The notes beneath the pieces are model-generated. The model was not told the origin of the DNA and did no database searches. It saw only the letters and a program-made list of their open reading frames with translations. DNA of 52,224 nt from Flavobacteriales bacterium. GTDB lineage: Bacteria; Bacteroidota; Bacteroidia; Flavobacteriales_F; PHOS-HE28. The DNA lies in assembly GCA_017987895.1 (NCBI GenBank), contig JAGNSU010000008.1:1-52224 (forward strand), read 5' to 3'. Made by a program: the position numbers and the translations under genes. Below, piece by piece: positions 23,435-31,861 of the stretch; the first letter of the stretch is position 1, and each line of letters opens with the position of its first letter.

Positions 23435-24324
23435 ACCGGCAGGCGTCCGTGCTGGTACTCTTGTCCACGCTCGCCGCGTGCGATCGGCCTGCTTATCCCG
23501 GCTACAAGACCATCTCCAACGATGTGCATGTGAAGCTACTGAAGGTCGGCGATGGAGAGACCGCGCCAACTTCGGGGGACAGCGTTCTGCTCCGCTGGCG
23601 TGCGAGCCGATGGGAGGAAGAGACGGGGTCATTGATGAGCAGTGAACGGTGGTACGCTGTGGATGATCTGGGGATGGCGATGTTCAGGGCGGTGCTGCCA
23701 CGATCGCATGTGGGGGATAGCATGAGCGTGATCACGCGCTCGTCCTTGACCCCTTGGTCCATTCTGGTCCCCGAGGCGGACCCAGCGGAGAACGATACGG
23801 TCATGGTCCGGATAGAGTTGATCGTTCGTTCGTTGCTCACCGGCCAGGCACAAGCCGAGCGAAGAGAGGCACGCCGCAAAGCCGATCCGGAGAGGTACGA
23901 AGCGCGTCTTATGCAGGCGTTCCTCGATACCGCAACCGCGCAATGGCAACGGTGGGGCACGAGCGCTCTCTACTATTGGATCGACAGCGGTCCGGTCGGG
24001 GGTGACAGCATACGACAGGGTGCCCTGATCACGCTCCACTACGAGGGACGCTCATTGGAGGACGGCCGCATATTCGACGGCACGGAGCGCAGCGGGCAGC
24101 CGCTCACTTACCGCGTGGGCGACCCCGACCAAGTGATCGAGGGCCTGGCGGTGGCCGTCAGCCTATTGAAGGCCGGATGCTCCGGCGCGTTCGTGATCCC
24201 TTCGTCCCTGGCTTTCGGCGCACGCGGTGTTGGGGGATCATTACCGCCCTTTTCCCCGGTCCATTACCGTGTATCGGTGGAGAAAAAGGACCCCGCCCCC
24301 AACGGGCGATCGGAGGCCTCGTAG
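23431..24324 (+). CDS. Double-domain FKBP-type isomerase lipoprotein
   Basis: 297 aa from the ATG at 23431 (MNRQASVLVLLSTLAACDRP; lipobox LAAC). The C-terminal ~110 residues are a good FKBP domain (GALITLHYEGRSLEDGRIFD, QPLTYRVGDPDQVIEGLAVA, GCSGAFVIPSSLAFGARGVG, VHYRVSVEKKD). The preceding ~100 residues (LRWRASRWEEETG, AVLPRSHVGDSMSVIT) have FKBP-like spacing but lack several core residues, so a degenerate first copy is likely. A charged helix (QAQAERREARRKADPERYEA) links them. Role as a periplasmic foldase/chaperone is inferred; the operon with the single-domain FKBP suggests joint action. Confidence 0.85.
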   Translation: MNRQASVLVLLSTLAACDRPAYPGYKTISNDVHVKLLKVGDGETAPTSGDSVLLRWRASRWEEETGSLMSSERWYAVDDLGMAMFRAVLPRSHVGDSMSVITRSSLTPWSILVPEADPAENDTVMVRIELIVRSLLTGQAQAERREARRKADPERYEARLMQAFLDTATAQWQRWGTSALYYWIDSGPVGGDSIRQGALITLHYEGRSLEDGRIFDGTERSGQPLTYRVGDPDQVIEGLAVAVSLLKAGCSGAFVIPSSLAFGARGVGGSLPPFSPVHYRVSVEKKDPAPNGRSEAS

Positions 24325-24358
24325 AACTTGGCGGGCATGTTGCCGTAAGAGCCTCCTT

Positions 24359-25801
24359 ATGCGTTCCCTGGGTCCTGTGCTGTGCGTTCTGGCGTGCGTG
24401 TTCTCCGCGCACGGGCAGGAACAGTTCGGCATGGCCCACGGTAACTATGCAGGGGTTGACGCGGCCGCTCTGAACCCCGCCCGCCTCGCTGGTCAGTGGC
24501 CGTATGCGAGCATCCGCCTGCTCGGCGCTGATCTTTTTGTGTGGAACAACCTCGTCGCTTTGTCGGGGAAGGACCACACGCTTGTGGGAGAGGTGCGCGA
24601 TGGAATGAGCGGTGCATCCGGGGATATTGTATTGCGTGGTTCGTTGCGTTCGGATGTGAAGCGAGGTTCCGTTCTGGCCCAGCTTGCGGGTCCGGCGTTC
24701 AGCCTTTCACTGGGGAAAGGCACCGTAAGTGCGGGCGTACGCGCGCGTAGCCTTACCTCACTGAGCGGTATCTCGCCTGAATTGGGCCGTTTCATTTTCC
24801 ATGGGCTCGGATACGATCCACAACATGGCGTCCGCTATAGGGACGAAGGCACGCGCGCCTTGACAGCGGCCTGGTCGGAAGTGAACGTTTCGTACGCGCG
24901 GATCCTGTCGAGCGAGGGGTTCGCCCTGATCAGCGCCGGGGCCTCATTGCGCTACCAACAGGCGCATTTCGGCGGTGCTCTCGCGTTGGACGTGTTGGAC
25001 TACACGGTGCATGATACCGCACGCGCCACGATCCATGAGCTGGGCGGCAGCTTCGGCTACTCTTCTCCAGCTTCCAATGCCGGCCGCGGCTGGGGTGCGG
25101 ATCTCGGCGTTCAGTACGAGCGCACCATGGAGGAAGCGGACCGCTACCTGCCGCATCATGCCTCCACCGGTTGCAGGCCCATGCCCTACCGGTACCGGAT
25201 CGGTCTGTCGCTCCTCGATCTGGGTGGCAACTACTTCAAGGGAGCCATCGGTGGCCATGTAGAAATGGGCTCCACGACCATCGCCGACCACAACGCTGTC
25301 GACTTGGACGGCGCGGAGGGGTTGGACAGCCTTCTCGGTACCGTGGTGAACTGGGAACGTGCGGACAAGTTCCGCATCGGCAACCCGACCGCCGTTTCGA
25401 TGCAGTACGATCAGCGCGTGATCGATCGCGTCTATGTGGCGTGCGCTCTTGTGCAGCAGCTCAGCTCACGACATGGTACGCGTCTTCGCCGGCCGAACAG
25501 CATCGCCATCACGCCGCGCTTCGACACCCGCTGGTTCGAGGCTTCGGTTCCGATCGTCGTCCACGAGTACGGCTTCTCGCGTCCTTCCGTGGGGCTCATG
25601 TTGCGCTTCAGCGATGTGCTCATCGGTTCCGATCATATCCTTCCGTTCCTCACGCGCCCCAATGTGAGCGGGGCGGATCTCTATTTCCGAGTCCGCATCA
25701 CGCTCGCGCGAAGTCCGTTCTGTAAGGGCAAGCGAAAGTCCGGGGCACGGCACGCGAGCGGAAGCACAGAGGCGCTCCCTTGCATCATTCCGGGAGAATG
25801 A
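24359..25801 (+). CDS. DUF5723-like outer membrane protein
   Basis: 480 aa from the ATG at 24359 (MRSLGPVLCVLACVFSAHGQ, Sec signal); the longer upstream frame starts inside the FKBP gene. The mature start EQFGMAHGNYAGVDAAALNP resembles DUF5723 proteins of Bacteroidota, which are large outer-membrane beta-barrel-like proteins with the motif NPA(R/S). Alternating short hydrophobic strands throughout, e.g. RGSVLAQLAGPAFSLSLGKG and ALISAGASLRYQQAHF, fit a beta-barrel. Function unknown. Starts 34 nt after the FKBP gene and so probably belongs to the same transcription unit; its end abuts the convergent methyltransferase gene. Confidence 0.8.
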   Translation: MRSLGPVLCVLACVFSAHGQEQFGMAHGNYAGVDAAALNPARLAGQWPYASIRLLGADLFVWNNLVALSGKDHTLVGEVRDGMSGASGDIVLRGSLRSDVKRGSVLAQLAGPAFSLSLGKGTVSAGVRARSLTSLSGISPELGRFIFHGLGYDPQHGVRYRDEGTRALTAAWSEVNVSYARILSSEGFALISAGASLRYQQAHFGGALALDVLDYTVHDTARATIHELGGSFGYSSPASNAGRGWGADLGVQYERTMEEADRYLPHHASTGCRPMPYRYRIGLSLLDLGGNYFKGAIGGHVEMGSTTIADHNAVDLDGAEGLDSLLGTVVNWERADKFRIGNPTAVSMQYDQRVIDRVYVACALVQQLSSRHGTRLRRPNSIAITPRFDTRWFEASVPIVVHEYGFSRPSVGLMLRFSDVLIGSDHILPFLTRPNVSGADLYFRVRITLARSPFCKGKRKSGARHASGSTEALPCIIPGE

Positions 25802-26530
25802 TCAGCGCGGCCCGGCGCCAAGGATGAAGACCGCCGGCCGTTTGCCAAGCTCGGGCTTCTCCTTCTTCCACCGCACGATCTCCAGGGTGCGGACACTACC
25901 ACCGGGCTGTGTTAGATCGATCGCGACGGTCAATGATGTGCCTGGTGCGCAGGTGCTGAGGAGATCGGCGAACAGCGCATCGTTCCGGTAGGGCGTTTCA
26001 ATGAACATCTGCGCGGCCCCTGTCCGGCTCGCGTCCAGATCCAGTCGCTTGATGGCTTGTTTTCGTTCGGGCGGCTTCACCGGCAGGTAGCCATGGAAGG
26101 TGAACTGTTGTCCGTTCAAGCCGGAAGCGGCCAGAGCGAGGAGCAAGGAGCTCGGCCCGATCAATGGAACGACCCGCACGCCCGCAACGTGGGCCGCCGC
26201 TACCAACTGCGCACCAGGGTCGGCAATGCCCGGCATGCCCGCTTCGCTGATGATGGCGGCGTCGCGGCCGTTCTTCATCAGGCTGAGCAGGCCGCTCACT
26301 TCTGTAGCACTGCTGTCCTTGTCCAACCGGTGCATCTCCATTCGCGGGAGTTCGATCAGGGGAACCATGCGGCGCAGCATGTGGCGTGCGGTCCGCTCAT
26401 GCTCGCAGAACCAGAGATCGATGCGGGTCGCCAGCACGATGTTCTCCGCGGGGATCTGCTCCGTACCGCCGTGGTCACCCAACCACACGGGCATCAGATA
26501 CAGTGTGCCATACCCCTCAGCCACGGACAT
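25802..26530 (-). CDS. Tetrapyrrole-type SAM methyltransferase (RsmI-like)
   Basis: 242 aa starting MSVAEGYGTLYLMPVWLGDH. The family pattern is clear: GTLYLMPVWLG instead of the usual N-terminal GxxYxVATPIGN, ISEAGMPGIADPGAQLVAAA, LIGPSSLLLALAASGLNGQQ, and ETPYRNDALF. RsmI 2'-O-methylates C1402 of 16S rRNA; Bacteroidota carry shorter relatives of this kind besides the canonical RsmI, so the substrate here is uncertain. The start overlaps the end of the LMW phosphatase gene by 14 nt and both are minus-strand, so they are coupled. Confidence 0.9.
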   Translation of the reverse strand: MSVAEGYGTLYLMPVWLGDHGGTEQIPAENIVLATRIDLWFCEHERTARHMLRRMVPLIELPRMEMHRLDKDSSATEVSGLLSLMKNGRDAAIISEAGMPGIADPGAQLVAAAHVAGVRVVPLIGPSSLLLALAASGLNGQQFTFHGYLPVKPPERKQAIKRLDLDASRTGAAQMFIETPYRNDALFADLLSTCAPGTSLTVAIDLTQPGGSVRTLEIVRWKKEKPELGKRPAVFILGAGPR

Positions 26531-26975
26531 CGTTGATCAGGTTCTCGCACGCCTCCTTGAGCATGTCGTACACCTCATGGAAGCCTTCGTCGTCCCCATA
26601 GTACGGGTCGGGTACCTCGCGCATGGGGTGGCCCGGTGCGTAGTCCATGATGAGTCTGGCCTTTCCCGCGAGCTCAACATCGGGCGCGAGCCTTAACATG
26701 TCGCGCAGATTGTGGGCATCCATGGCCAGCAAGAGATCGAAACGATGGAAGTCGGCCGCCTCGAACTGACGTGCCCGCAGGTCGCTGATGTCGATGTGCT
26801 GGCGGAGCATCGCGGACTGTGCGCGTTGATCCGGGGCTTCGCCCACATGATAGCCACCTGTACCCGCCGAGTCCGTCCGAACGTCCAAGCCTCGCTTCCT
26901 CGCAAGTTCGCGAAGCACGCCTTCCGCCATGGGCGAGCGGCAAATGTTACCAAGGCACACCATCAGGATCCTCAT
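26517..26975 (-). CDS. Low-molecular-weight protein tyrosine phosphatase
   Basis: 152 aa from the ATG at 26975 (MRILMVCLGNICRSPMAEGV); the 26,976-27,029 extension is in the dnaA terminator and is rejected. The catalytic loop CLGNICRS gives C7 and R13, and the general acid lies in EVPDPYYGDDEGF. LMW-PTPs dephosphorylate phosphotyrosine proteins or arsenate/sugar phosphates and often control capsule export kinases. Substrate not predictable. Directly downstream of dnaA and overlapping the methyltransferase gene. Confidence 0.95.
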   Translation of the reverse strand: MRILMVCLGNICRSPMAEGVLRELARKRGLDVRTDSAGTGGYHVGEAPDQRAQSAMLRQHIDISDLRARQFEAADFHRFDLLLAMDAHNLRDMLRLAPDVELAGKARLIMDYAPGHPMREVPDPYYGDDEGFHEVYDMLKEACENLINDVRG

Positions 26976-26996
26976 CGGTGCGAAGGTGCGGAAAGA

Positions 26997-27020
26997 GAAA
27001 GGACCCTCGCGGGTCCTTTC
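26997..27020 (-). terminator. Rho-independent terminator of dnaA
   Basis: Minus-strand reading gives a perfect GGACCC-GCGA-GGGTCC hairpin (27001-27016) followed by a run TTTCTCTTT and preceded by AAAGG. It lies 19 nt beyond the dnaA stop codon and just before the LMW phosphatase start, so it can limit dnaA readthrough. The stem is flanked by A/T runs on both sides and may work bidirectionally. Confidence 0.85.
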
Positions 27021-27039
27021 CATGTCCAACAGGTCGGGG

Positions 27040-28470
27040 TCAATGTATGCTGAGCTTCTTCTCCAGGTCCTCCAGGTAACCGCGGAACTGCTTGTCCGTT
27101 TCCTGCAGGTTGTTCACCGTGCGGCAGGCATGCAGGACGGTCGCATGGTCCTTCCCACCACAGTGCGCACCGATGCTCGCCAGGGAGCTCTTGGTCATCT
27201 TCTTCGCGAAGTACATCGCGATCTGGCGGGCCTGCACCACCTCGCGTTTGCGTGTCTTGCTCTTCAACAGTTCGATCGGCAGGTCGAAGTAGTCGCACAC
27301 CACCTTCTGGATGTAGTCGATGCTCACCTCGCGCGCCGTGTTCTTCACGAACTTGTCGATCATCTGCTTCGCGAGATCGAGCGTCACGGCTTTCTTGTTG
27401 AGAGAGCTCTGCGCGATGAGGCTGATCATGGCGCCTTCCAGTTCGCGGATGTTCGTAGTGATGCTGTAGGCCAGGTATTCGACCACTTCGTTCGGAAGGT
27501 CGATGCCTTCCGCGTACATCTTCTTCTGCAGGATCGCGATACGCGTCTCCAGGCCCGGTGTCTGTAGATCGGCGCTCAGGCCCCATTTGAAACGGGAGAG
27601 GAGGCGCTGCTCCATGCCCTGCATCTCCACGGGCGCCTTGTCGCTGGTGATCACCAACTGCTTGCCACTTTGGTGCAAGTGGTTGAACACATGGAAGAAC
27701 ACGTCCTGCGTCTTCTCCTTGCCGGCGAGGAATTGCACGTCGTCGATGATCAGCACGTCCATCATCTGATAGAACTGGCTGAAGTCGTTCACCGTGTTGT
27801 TCTTGACCGCCTCGATGAACTGCTGCGTGAACTTCTCGGCAGGGACATAGAGGATCGTCTTGTCCGGATGGTTCTTCTTGATCTCGATGCCGATGGCGTG
27901 GATCAAGTGCGTCTTCCCAAGACCGACCCCACCATAGACCAGCAGAGGGTTGAACGCGGTACCCCCTGGTTTTTGCGCCACCGCATAGCCAGCACTGCGC
28001 GCGAGCCGGTTACAATCCCCTTCAATGAAATTGTCGAAGGAGTAGTTGGCGTTCAAGTGGCTCTCGACCTTGATCTTGCGCAGGCCGGGAATGATGAAGG
28101 GGTTCTTGATCGGACTGCTGGCCAGATCGATCGGAAGCGCCACGGGGGGGTTCTTCACCTCGCGAGCATTGCTCGTTGGCACCTTCACCGTGTAGGGATG
28201 GGCGCTCTGGAAACCGTTCTCCATGATGATGGAGTATTCCAGGCGACCTTCCGTACCCAGTTCCTTGCGGATGATCTTCTTCAACAAACCGATGTAGTGC
28301 TCCTCCAACCATTCGTAAAAGAACTGCGAGGGCACTTGGATGGTGAGGACATGATCCTGCAATCTCAAGGCCTTGATCGGTTCGAACCAGGTCTTGAAGC
28401 TCTGCGGGCTTACGTTGTCCCTGATCACCTCCAGGCACCGTTCCCAGATCTTCTCGTGGTCTTTCTTCAT
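27040..28470 (-). CDS. dnaA: Chromosomal replication initiator DnaA
   Basis: 476 aa starting MKKDHEKIWERCLEVIRDNV. DnaA unwinds oriC as an ATP-bound filament. Domain I (~1-90) has CLEVIRDNVSPQSFKTWFEP; domain III (AAA+) has Walker A YGGVGLGKTHL (~179-189) and Walker B VLIIDDVQFLAGK (~239-251), sensor II near NIRELEGA; the DNA-binding domain IV ends with GGKDHATVLHACRTVNNL (~438-455), the box-recognition helix. Length and order are normal. It is alone between divergent thioesterase (plus) and the LMW phosphatase, not next to dnaN or recF. Confidence 0.98.
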   Translation of the reverse strand: MKKDHEKIWERCLEVIRDNVSPQSFKTWFEPIKALRLQDHVLTIQVPSQFFYEWLEEHYIGLLKKIIRKELGTEGRLEYSIIMENGFQSAHPYTVKVPTSNAREVKNPPVALPIDLASSPIKNPFIIPGLRKIKVESHLNANYSFDNFIEGDCNRLARSAGYAVAQKPGGTAFNPLLVYGGVGLGKTHLIHAIGIEIKKNHPDKTILYVPAEKFTQQFIEAVKNNTVNDFSQFYQMMDVLIIDDVQFLAGKEKTQDVFFHVFNHLHQSGKQLVITSDKAPVEMQGMEQRLLSRFKWGLSADLQTPGLETRIAILQKKMYAEGIDLPNEVVEYLAYSITTNIRELEGAMISLIAQSSLNKKAVTLDLAKQMIDKFVKNTAREVSIDYIQKVVCDYFDLPIELLKSKTRKREVVQARQIAMYFAKKMTKSSLASIGAHCGGKDHATVLHACRTVNNLQETDKQFRGYLEDLEKKLSIH

Positions 28471-28879
28471 GGAAGGGTGGTGGGGTCTGAAAACTTTTTT
28501 GTCCGAGTATCGATCTCGCTGGAACCGTTGATGACAAAGGATTCCGCGTGACCGGGCGACAAATATGGACCGAAGAAAGTGAAAAAAAAACTCGGCGCGA
28601 ACTTGTCAGCAAGGAAATATTTCACATGCGCATCGTTCCGCAGCGACACTTCTGAAATCCTTGTTGGGCGCGGGTTGTAGAAGGTACTGCGCAGGGTGGT
28701 CATGACAGCGGGGCGGTTCGCCGTACGCGGGACGGATCGTGACATGGACGACTTCGGAACGGGTCGGGACATCAGGTGTGATCGTGTGGGTCGTTGTTCC
28801 CGTGTGGTGCGATCGCAGGAAAGGTACGATGGCCGAACCGCACGGAGCAAGGTGATGGTGGCGCCGTACTTTGCCCCCG
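28471..28879. promoter_or_regulatory. Divergent intergenic region upstream of dnaA
   Basis: 409 bp without a credible gene. On the minus strand CATATTTGTCGCC (28555-28567) is a 7/8 match to TAnnTTTG about 90 nt before dnaA, its candidate promoter. It contains an A-rich stretch (9 A's near 28582-28590) and TATTTCACA at 28618-28626, one mismatch from the TTWTNCACA DnaA box. No cluster of boxes is visible, so an origin is not called. The plus side holds GTACTTTG (28866-28873), a probable box for the thioesterase gene. Confidence 0.5.
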
Positions 28880-29290
28880 ATGTTCGAGCATGAGACACAG
28901 ATACGTGTGCGCTACGGCGAGACCGATCGCATGGGCTTCGTGTACTATGGGGACTATGCCGAGTACTTCGAGGTAGGCCGCGTGGAAGCCTTGCGGGCGC
29001 TGGGATTTTCGTATCGTGCGCTGGAGGACGAGGGAGTTTTCCTACCCGTGCGGGAGATGCACGTGCGTTACCATGGGCCGGCGCGCTACGACGATATGCT
29101 CACTGTGCGCACCACCATCCCTTCGAAGCCCGGAGCACGCATCACGTTCCGCAATGAGGTGCTCTCGGAACAAGGTGAACTGCTCACCGAAGCGACGATC
29201 ACCTTGGTGTTCGTTGATCGTGCAACGGGGCGGCCATGCCGACCACCGGAACACCTGGTGCGTGCGTTCGCGCCTTACTTCGGTGCTTGA
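28880..29290 (+). CDS. Acyl-CoA thioesterase (YbgC/FadM hot-dog family)
   Basis: 136 aa from the ATG at 28880 (MFEHETQIRVRYGETDRMGF); a TTG 9 nt earlier is not needed. The hot-dog signature is RVRYGETDRMGFVYYGDYAE with the catalytic D (~14), a hot-dog helix ...FEVGRVEALRALGFSYRAL, and the segment TVRTTIPSKPGARITFRNEV. These enzymes hydrolyse acyl-CoA thioesters in the cytoplasm. Its 3' end overlaps the convergent YigZ gene by 16 nt. The GTACTTTG box ends 6 nt before the start. Confidence 0.93.
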   Translation: MFEHETQIRVRYGETDRMGFVYYGDYAEYFEVGRVEALRALGFSYRALEDEGVFLPVREMHVRYHGPARYDDMLTVRTTIPSKPGARITFRNEVLSEQGELLTEATITLVFVDRATGRPCRPPEHLVRAFAPYFGA

Positions 29291-29883
29291 TCATCCACCA
29301 CAAGGCCGTAGCGTTCGCAGTGGGCCAGAAAGTGCGCGCGCGATCGCTTCGGAACAGCGACGTTCAGCAGGCACGTCCCCTCATACAGCGCATCGATGAC
29401 GCTCCCTTCCATGGCCAGTAGGAGCGATCTCAATGCCTCCACTTGAGCATGTGTGCAACGCACGTGGAAGTGAGCGAACAGAACGTGTTCGATGGTGCGG
29501 TTATCCTCTAACGCCAAGTGGGCCGCTTCGCCATACGCGTGCATGAGCCCGGATCGGCCAAGGAGCGTCCCGCCGAAGTAACGCACCACAACCACAGCGG
29601 CGTGGGTGATGGAACGCTTCCGCAACTGACCAAGTATGGGCTTGCCCGCCGTGCCCGACGGTTCGCCGGCATCCGTGCCGCGATAGCGTTCACCATCCGC
29701 ACCGAGCACCCAGGCGTAGCAATGATGCCGCGCGCTGTGGTGTTCCCGCGCGATCGTTCCGAGGACCGCCTTGAACTCTTCCTCGTGCGCGATCGGGAAG
29801 GCGATACCGATGAACTTGCTCGCCTTCTCCCGGAAGACACCTTCGCTCCTTTGCGCGAGCGTGATGTAGCGATCGCCGCTCAT
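29275..29883 (-). CDS. YigZ/IMPACT-family protein
   Basis: 202 aa from the ATG at 29883 (MSGDRYITLAQRSEGVFREK), which overlaps the EamA stop by 4 nt; longer frames are shadows. Conserved features are SKFIGIAFPI, ARHHCYAWVLG, DAGEPSGTAGKPIL and VVVRYFGGTLLGRSGL, all diagnostic of the UPF0029/YigZ family, which includes eukaryotic IMPACT, a regulator of Gcn2. In bacteria the role is poorly defined. The C-terminal ~70 residues are a YigZ extra domain. Its end overlaps the thioesterase gene, antisense. Confidence 0.93.
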   Translation of the reverse strand: MSGDRYITLAQRSEGVFREKASKFIGIAFPIAHEEEFKAVLGTIAREHHSARHHCYAWVLGADGERYRGTDAGEPSGTAGKPILGQLRKRSITHAAVVVVRYFGGTLLGRSGLMHAYGEAAHLALEDNRTIEHVLFAHFHVRCTHAQVEALRSLLLAMEGSVIDALYEGTCLLNVAVPKRSRAHFLAHCERYGLVVDDQAPK

Positions 29884-30734
29884 GTCCGACCGGCGAGGAT
29901 GCACACCAGGGCGAGCACCGCGGCCGCGATGCCGAGAAGGTTCAGCCGGCTGAGTCGCTCCCGGAACAACGCCGCAGAGAACCCCGCGCCGAGAAGGATC
30001 ACACCGATGTTGATCAGCGGGAAGACACTGCTGGCGGGCAAGCCGCTCTGCGCGAGAGAGCGTACCACGAAGTAGACGGAAGTGAAGTTCGCCACGCCGA
30101 GCACCGTGCCTCCGATCAAGACCCCTGGGTCCGTGAACGACGAGCGTTGCTTCGAGGCAAGGACGCGTACCGCACCGATCGTACCGGCCACAGCGAAGGT
30201 GAGCGTGGGGAAGACCGCCTCTGTGGCGGGTGTGACCACGTTCCGCTGCGCCCACGCCAGCAACAGATCCACCGCTGCGTTCCCTCCGAACAGCACAAGG
30301 GGCAGCACCCACGCACCGCGCACCCGGGCCACACCTTCGCTCCAGGTGGTACATATCACCCCCGCGATGGCGAGCGCGATCCCCACGGACACGAGCGCCC
30401 CGGGCAGTTCCCCTTCCACGATAACCAGCACCGCCACCGTGAGCACCAAGCTCATCTTGCTCGCCACGGAAGTAGCCGCGACGCCTGCGCGTTGCGTGCT
30501 CACCGCCATGAGGTAGAACAACACGATGAAGAGCACGCCCAACAAGGTGCTCGGCAACAGCAGGGAAGAAAGGTCACCGGCCCGCCAGGGTGGAGCGACC
30601 ACTGAACCGCAAACGGTTGCCACGACATAGTTCACTACGATGGCGGGCAACAACGGGATCCGCCGCCGATCGAAGACCTTGAAGAGCAGAAAGAGGAGCG
30701 ACAGGAAGACCGCCGCGATGATCACCAGGGCCAT
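29880..30734 (-). CDS. EamA/DMT-superfamily transporter
   Basis: 284 aa starting MALVIIAAVFLSLLFLLFKV. Ten hydrophobic segments in two five-helix halves (e.g. ALVIIAAVFLSLLFLLFKVF, LTVAVLVIVEGELP, AIAGVICTTWSEG, NLLGIAAAVLALVCILAGRT) show an EamA-type metabolite transporter. Substrate is not evident from sequence. Located between yigZ (4-nt overlap) and ribD (13-nt overlap), the operon suggests the substrate may be linked to riboflavin metabolism, but such overlaps also happen by chance in this genome. Confidence 0.9.
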   Translation of the reverse strand: MALVIIAAVFLSLLFLLFKVFDRRRIPLLPAIVVNYVVATVCGSVVAPPWRAGDLSSLLLPSTLLGVLFIVLFYLMAVSTQRAGVAATSVASKMSLVLTVAVLVIVEGELPGALVSVGIALAIAGVICTTWSEGVARVRGAWVLPLVLFGGNAAVDLLLAWAQRNVVTPATEAVFPTLTFAVAGTIGAVRVLASKQRSSFTDPGVLIGGTVLGVANFTSVYFVVRSLAQSGLPASSVFPLINIGVILLGAGFSAALFRERLSRLNLLGIAAAVLALVCILAGRT

Positions 30735-31801
30735 GCGGGATCGGGGATCATGCCCAACTTCAAGTTAGGACGGTGGTTGATATGGAAGGTGATGCGATCC
30801 GCACCGGCATGTTGCGAGCGTTCCGGGAAACCTTGCAGAACGGGGGCCTTGGTACCCAGGCCGAGGAACACATCCCCGGTGATCACACGTGCCTCGTCCC
30901 AAAGTCCGGAGTCGATGAAATGGCCGAGCAGTTCAGCGCCCCCTTCCACCAGTACGGAGCGGATCCCTCGCCTTTGCAATTCGTTCACCAACCCGGGCAA
31001 AGGGTCTGAAGCCATGGGCAACGTCACCTGCTCCACCAGAACATCGGCCCGCACCTCATCCGTGAACAACAGGCTAGGCGTAGCGTCGTCATACACCATG
31101 GACCCCGGCGGCGTGATGCCCTTCCGATCGAGCACTACACGCAGCGGTTGGCGCCCCGAACAAAGCCGCGCCGTGAGTTGCGGGTCATCGTTCAGCACAG
31201 TGCGGCTTCCGACCAGGATGGCCTGTTCTTCCGTTCGCCATCTATGCACGAGCACATCGGTGTCCGGTGAAGAGATGCGTTGCACGACACGTGAGGATCG
31301 GGGATGGCGGTCCAGGAAACCATCCTGGGAGCGCGCCCACTTCAGCACGATATACGGTCGGCCGGCCCCCACCGATCCTAGGAACCGGCGGTTCAACCAG
31401 CGCGCTTGCGCCTCCTCGATCCCCAACGAAACCGTGACCCCGGCCTGCCGCAACCGTTCGATACCGCGCCCGTTCACTTCAGGGAAGGGATCGAGTTGGG
31501 CGATCACCACATGCTTGACGCCGCGTTCCAAGAGAAGATCGACACAAGGCGGAGTTCGCCCATGATGCGTACAAGGCTCCAGGTTGACGAAGAGCACGGC
31601 ATCGTCCGGAACGGATCCATCACCAAAAGCGCGCAGGCACTCCACTTCCGCATGCGGTCCTCCTGCGGCGCGGTGCCAGCCTTCGGCGAGGATCCGATCC
31701 TGTTGCACGAGCACGGCTCCTACCATTGGGTTCGGCGCTGCGGATCCGGACCCCAACGCGGCAAGTCGCAGGCAACGATGCATCCAAGTGGCGCCTTCCA
31801 T
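30722..31801 (-). CDS. ribD: Riboflavin biosynthesis protein RibD
   Basis: 359 aa from the ATG at 31801 (MEGATWMHRCLRLAALGSGS); a second ATG 18 nt later is also possible, and the longer frame upstream is antisense to prmC. Deaminase motifs: PHAEVECL (H50, E52), PCTHHGRTPPC (C77, C86), binding Zn. The C-terminal reductase half carries the NADPH-binding pattern (ARVITGDVFLGLGT). RibD converts 2,5-diamino-6-ribosylaminopyrimidinone phosphate through two steps towards riboflavin. CATCTTTG ends 8 nt upstream. ribH is 13 kb away; EamA and yigZ follow in the same operon. Confidence 0.96.
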   Translation of the reverse strand: MEGATWMHRCLRLAALGSGSAAPNPMVGAVLVQQDRILAEGWHRAAGGPHAEVECLRAFGDGSVPDDAVLFVNLEPCTHHGRTPPCVDLLLERGVKHVVIAQLDPFPEVNGRGIERLRQAGVTVSLGIEEAQARWLNRRFLGSVGAGRPYIVLKWARSQDGFLDRHPRSSRVVQRISSPDTDVLVHRWRTEEQAILVGSRTVLNDDPQLTARLCSGRQPLRVVLDRKGITPPGSMVYDDATPSLLFTDEVRADVLVEQVTLPMASDPLPGLVNELQRRGIRSVLVEGGAELLGHFIDSGLWDEARVITGDVFLGLGTKAPVLQGFPERSQHAGADRITFHINHRPNLKLGMIPDPAWPW

Positions 31802-31809
31802 AGGGACGG

Positions 31810-31817
31810 CAAAGATG
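31810..31817 (-). promoter_or_regulatory. Promoter box of ribD
   Basis: Minus strand CATCTTTG, 7/8 to TAnnTTTG, ends 8 nt before the ribD ATG. The short divergent spacer to prmC (60 nt) also holds the prmC box. Confidence 0.45.
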
Positions 31818-31846
31818 GTGGCAGGAACGATGGCCCAAGGCCCGTT

Positions 31847-31854
31847 TACCTTCG
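31847..31854 (+). promoter_or_regulatory. Promoter box of prmC
   Basis: TACCTTCG, 7/8 to TAnnTTTG, ending 7 nt before the prmC ATG at 31862. Overlapping divergent arrangement with the ribD box. Confidence 0.42.
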
Positions 31855-31861
31855 TGGCCGT

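Noticed and set aside
28471..28879. Chromosomal origin (oriC) beside dnaA
   Set aside because: Only one near-consensus DnaA box and a short A-tract were seen; no cluster of boxes.
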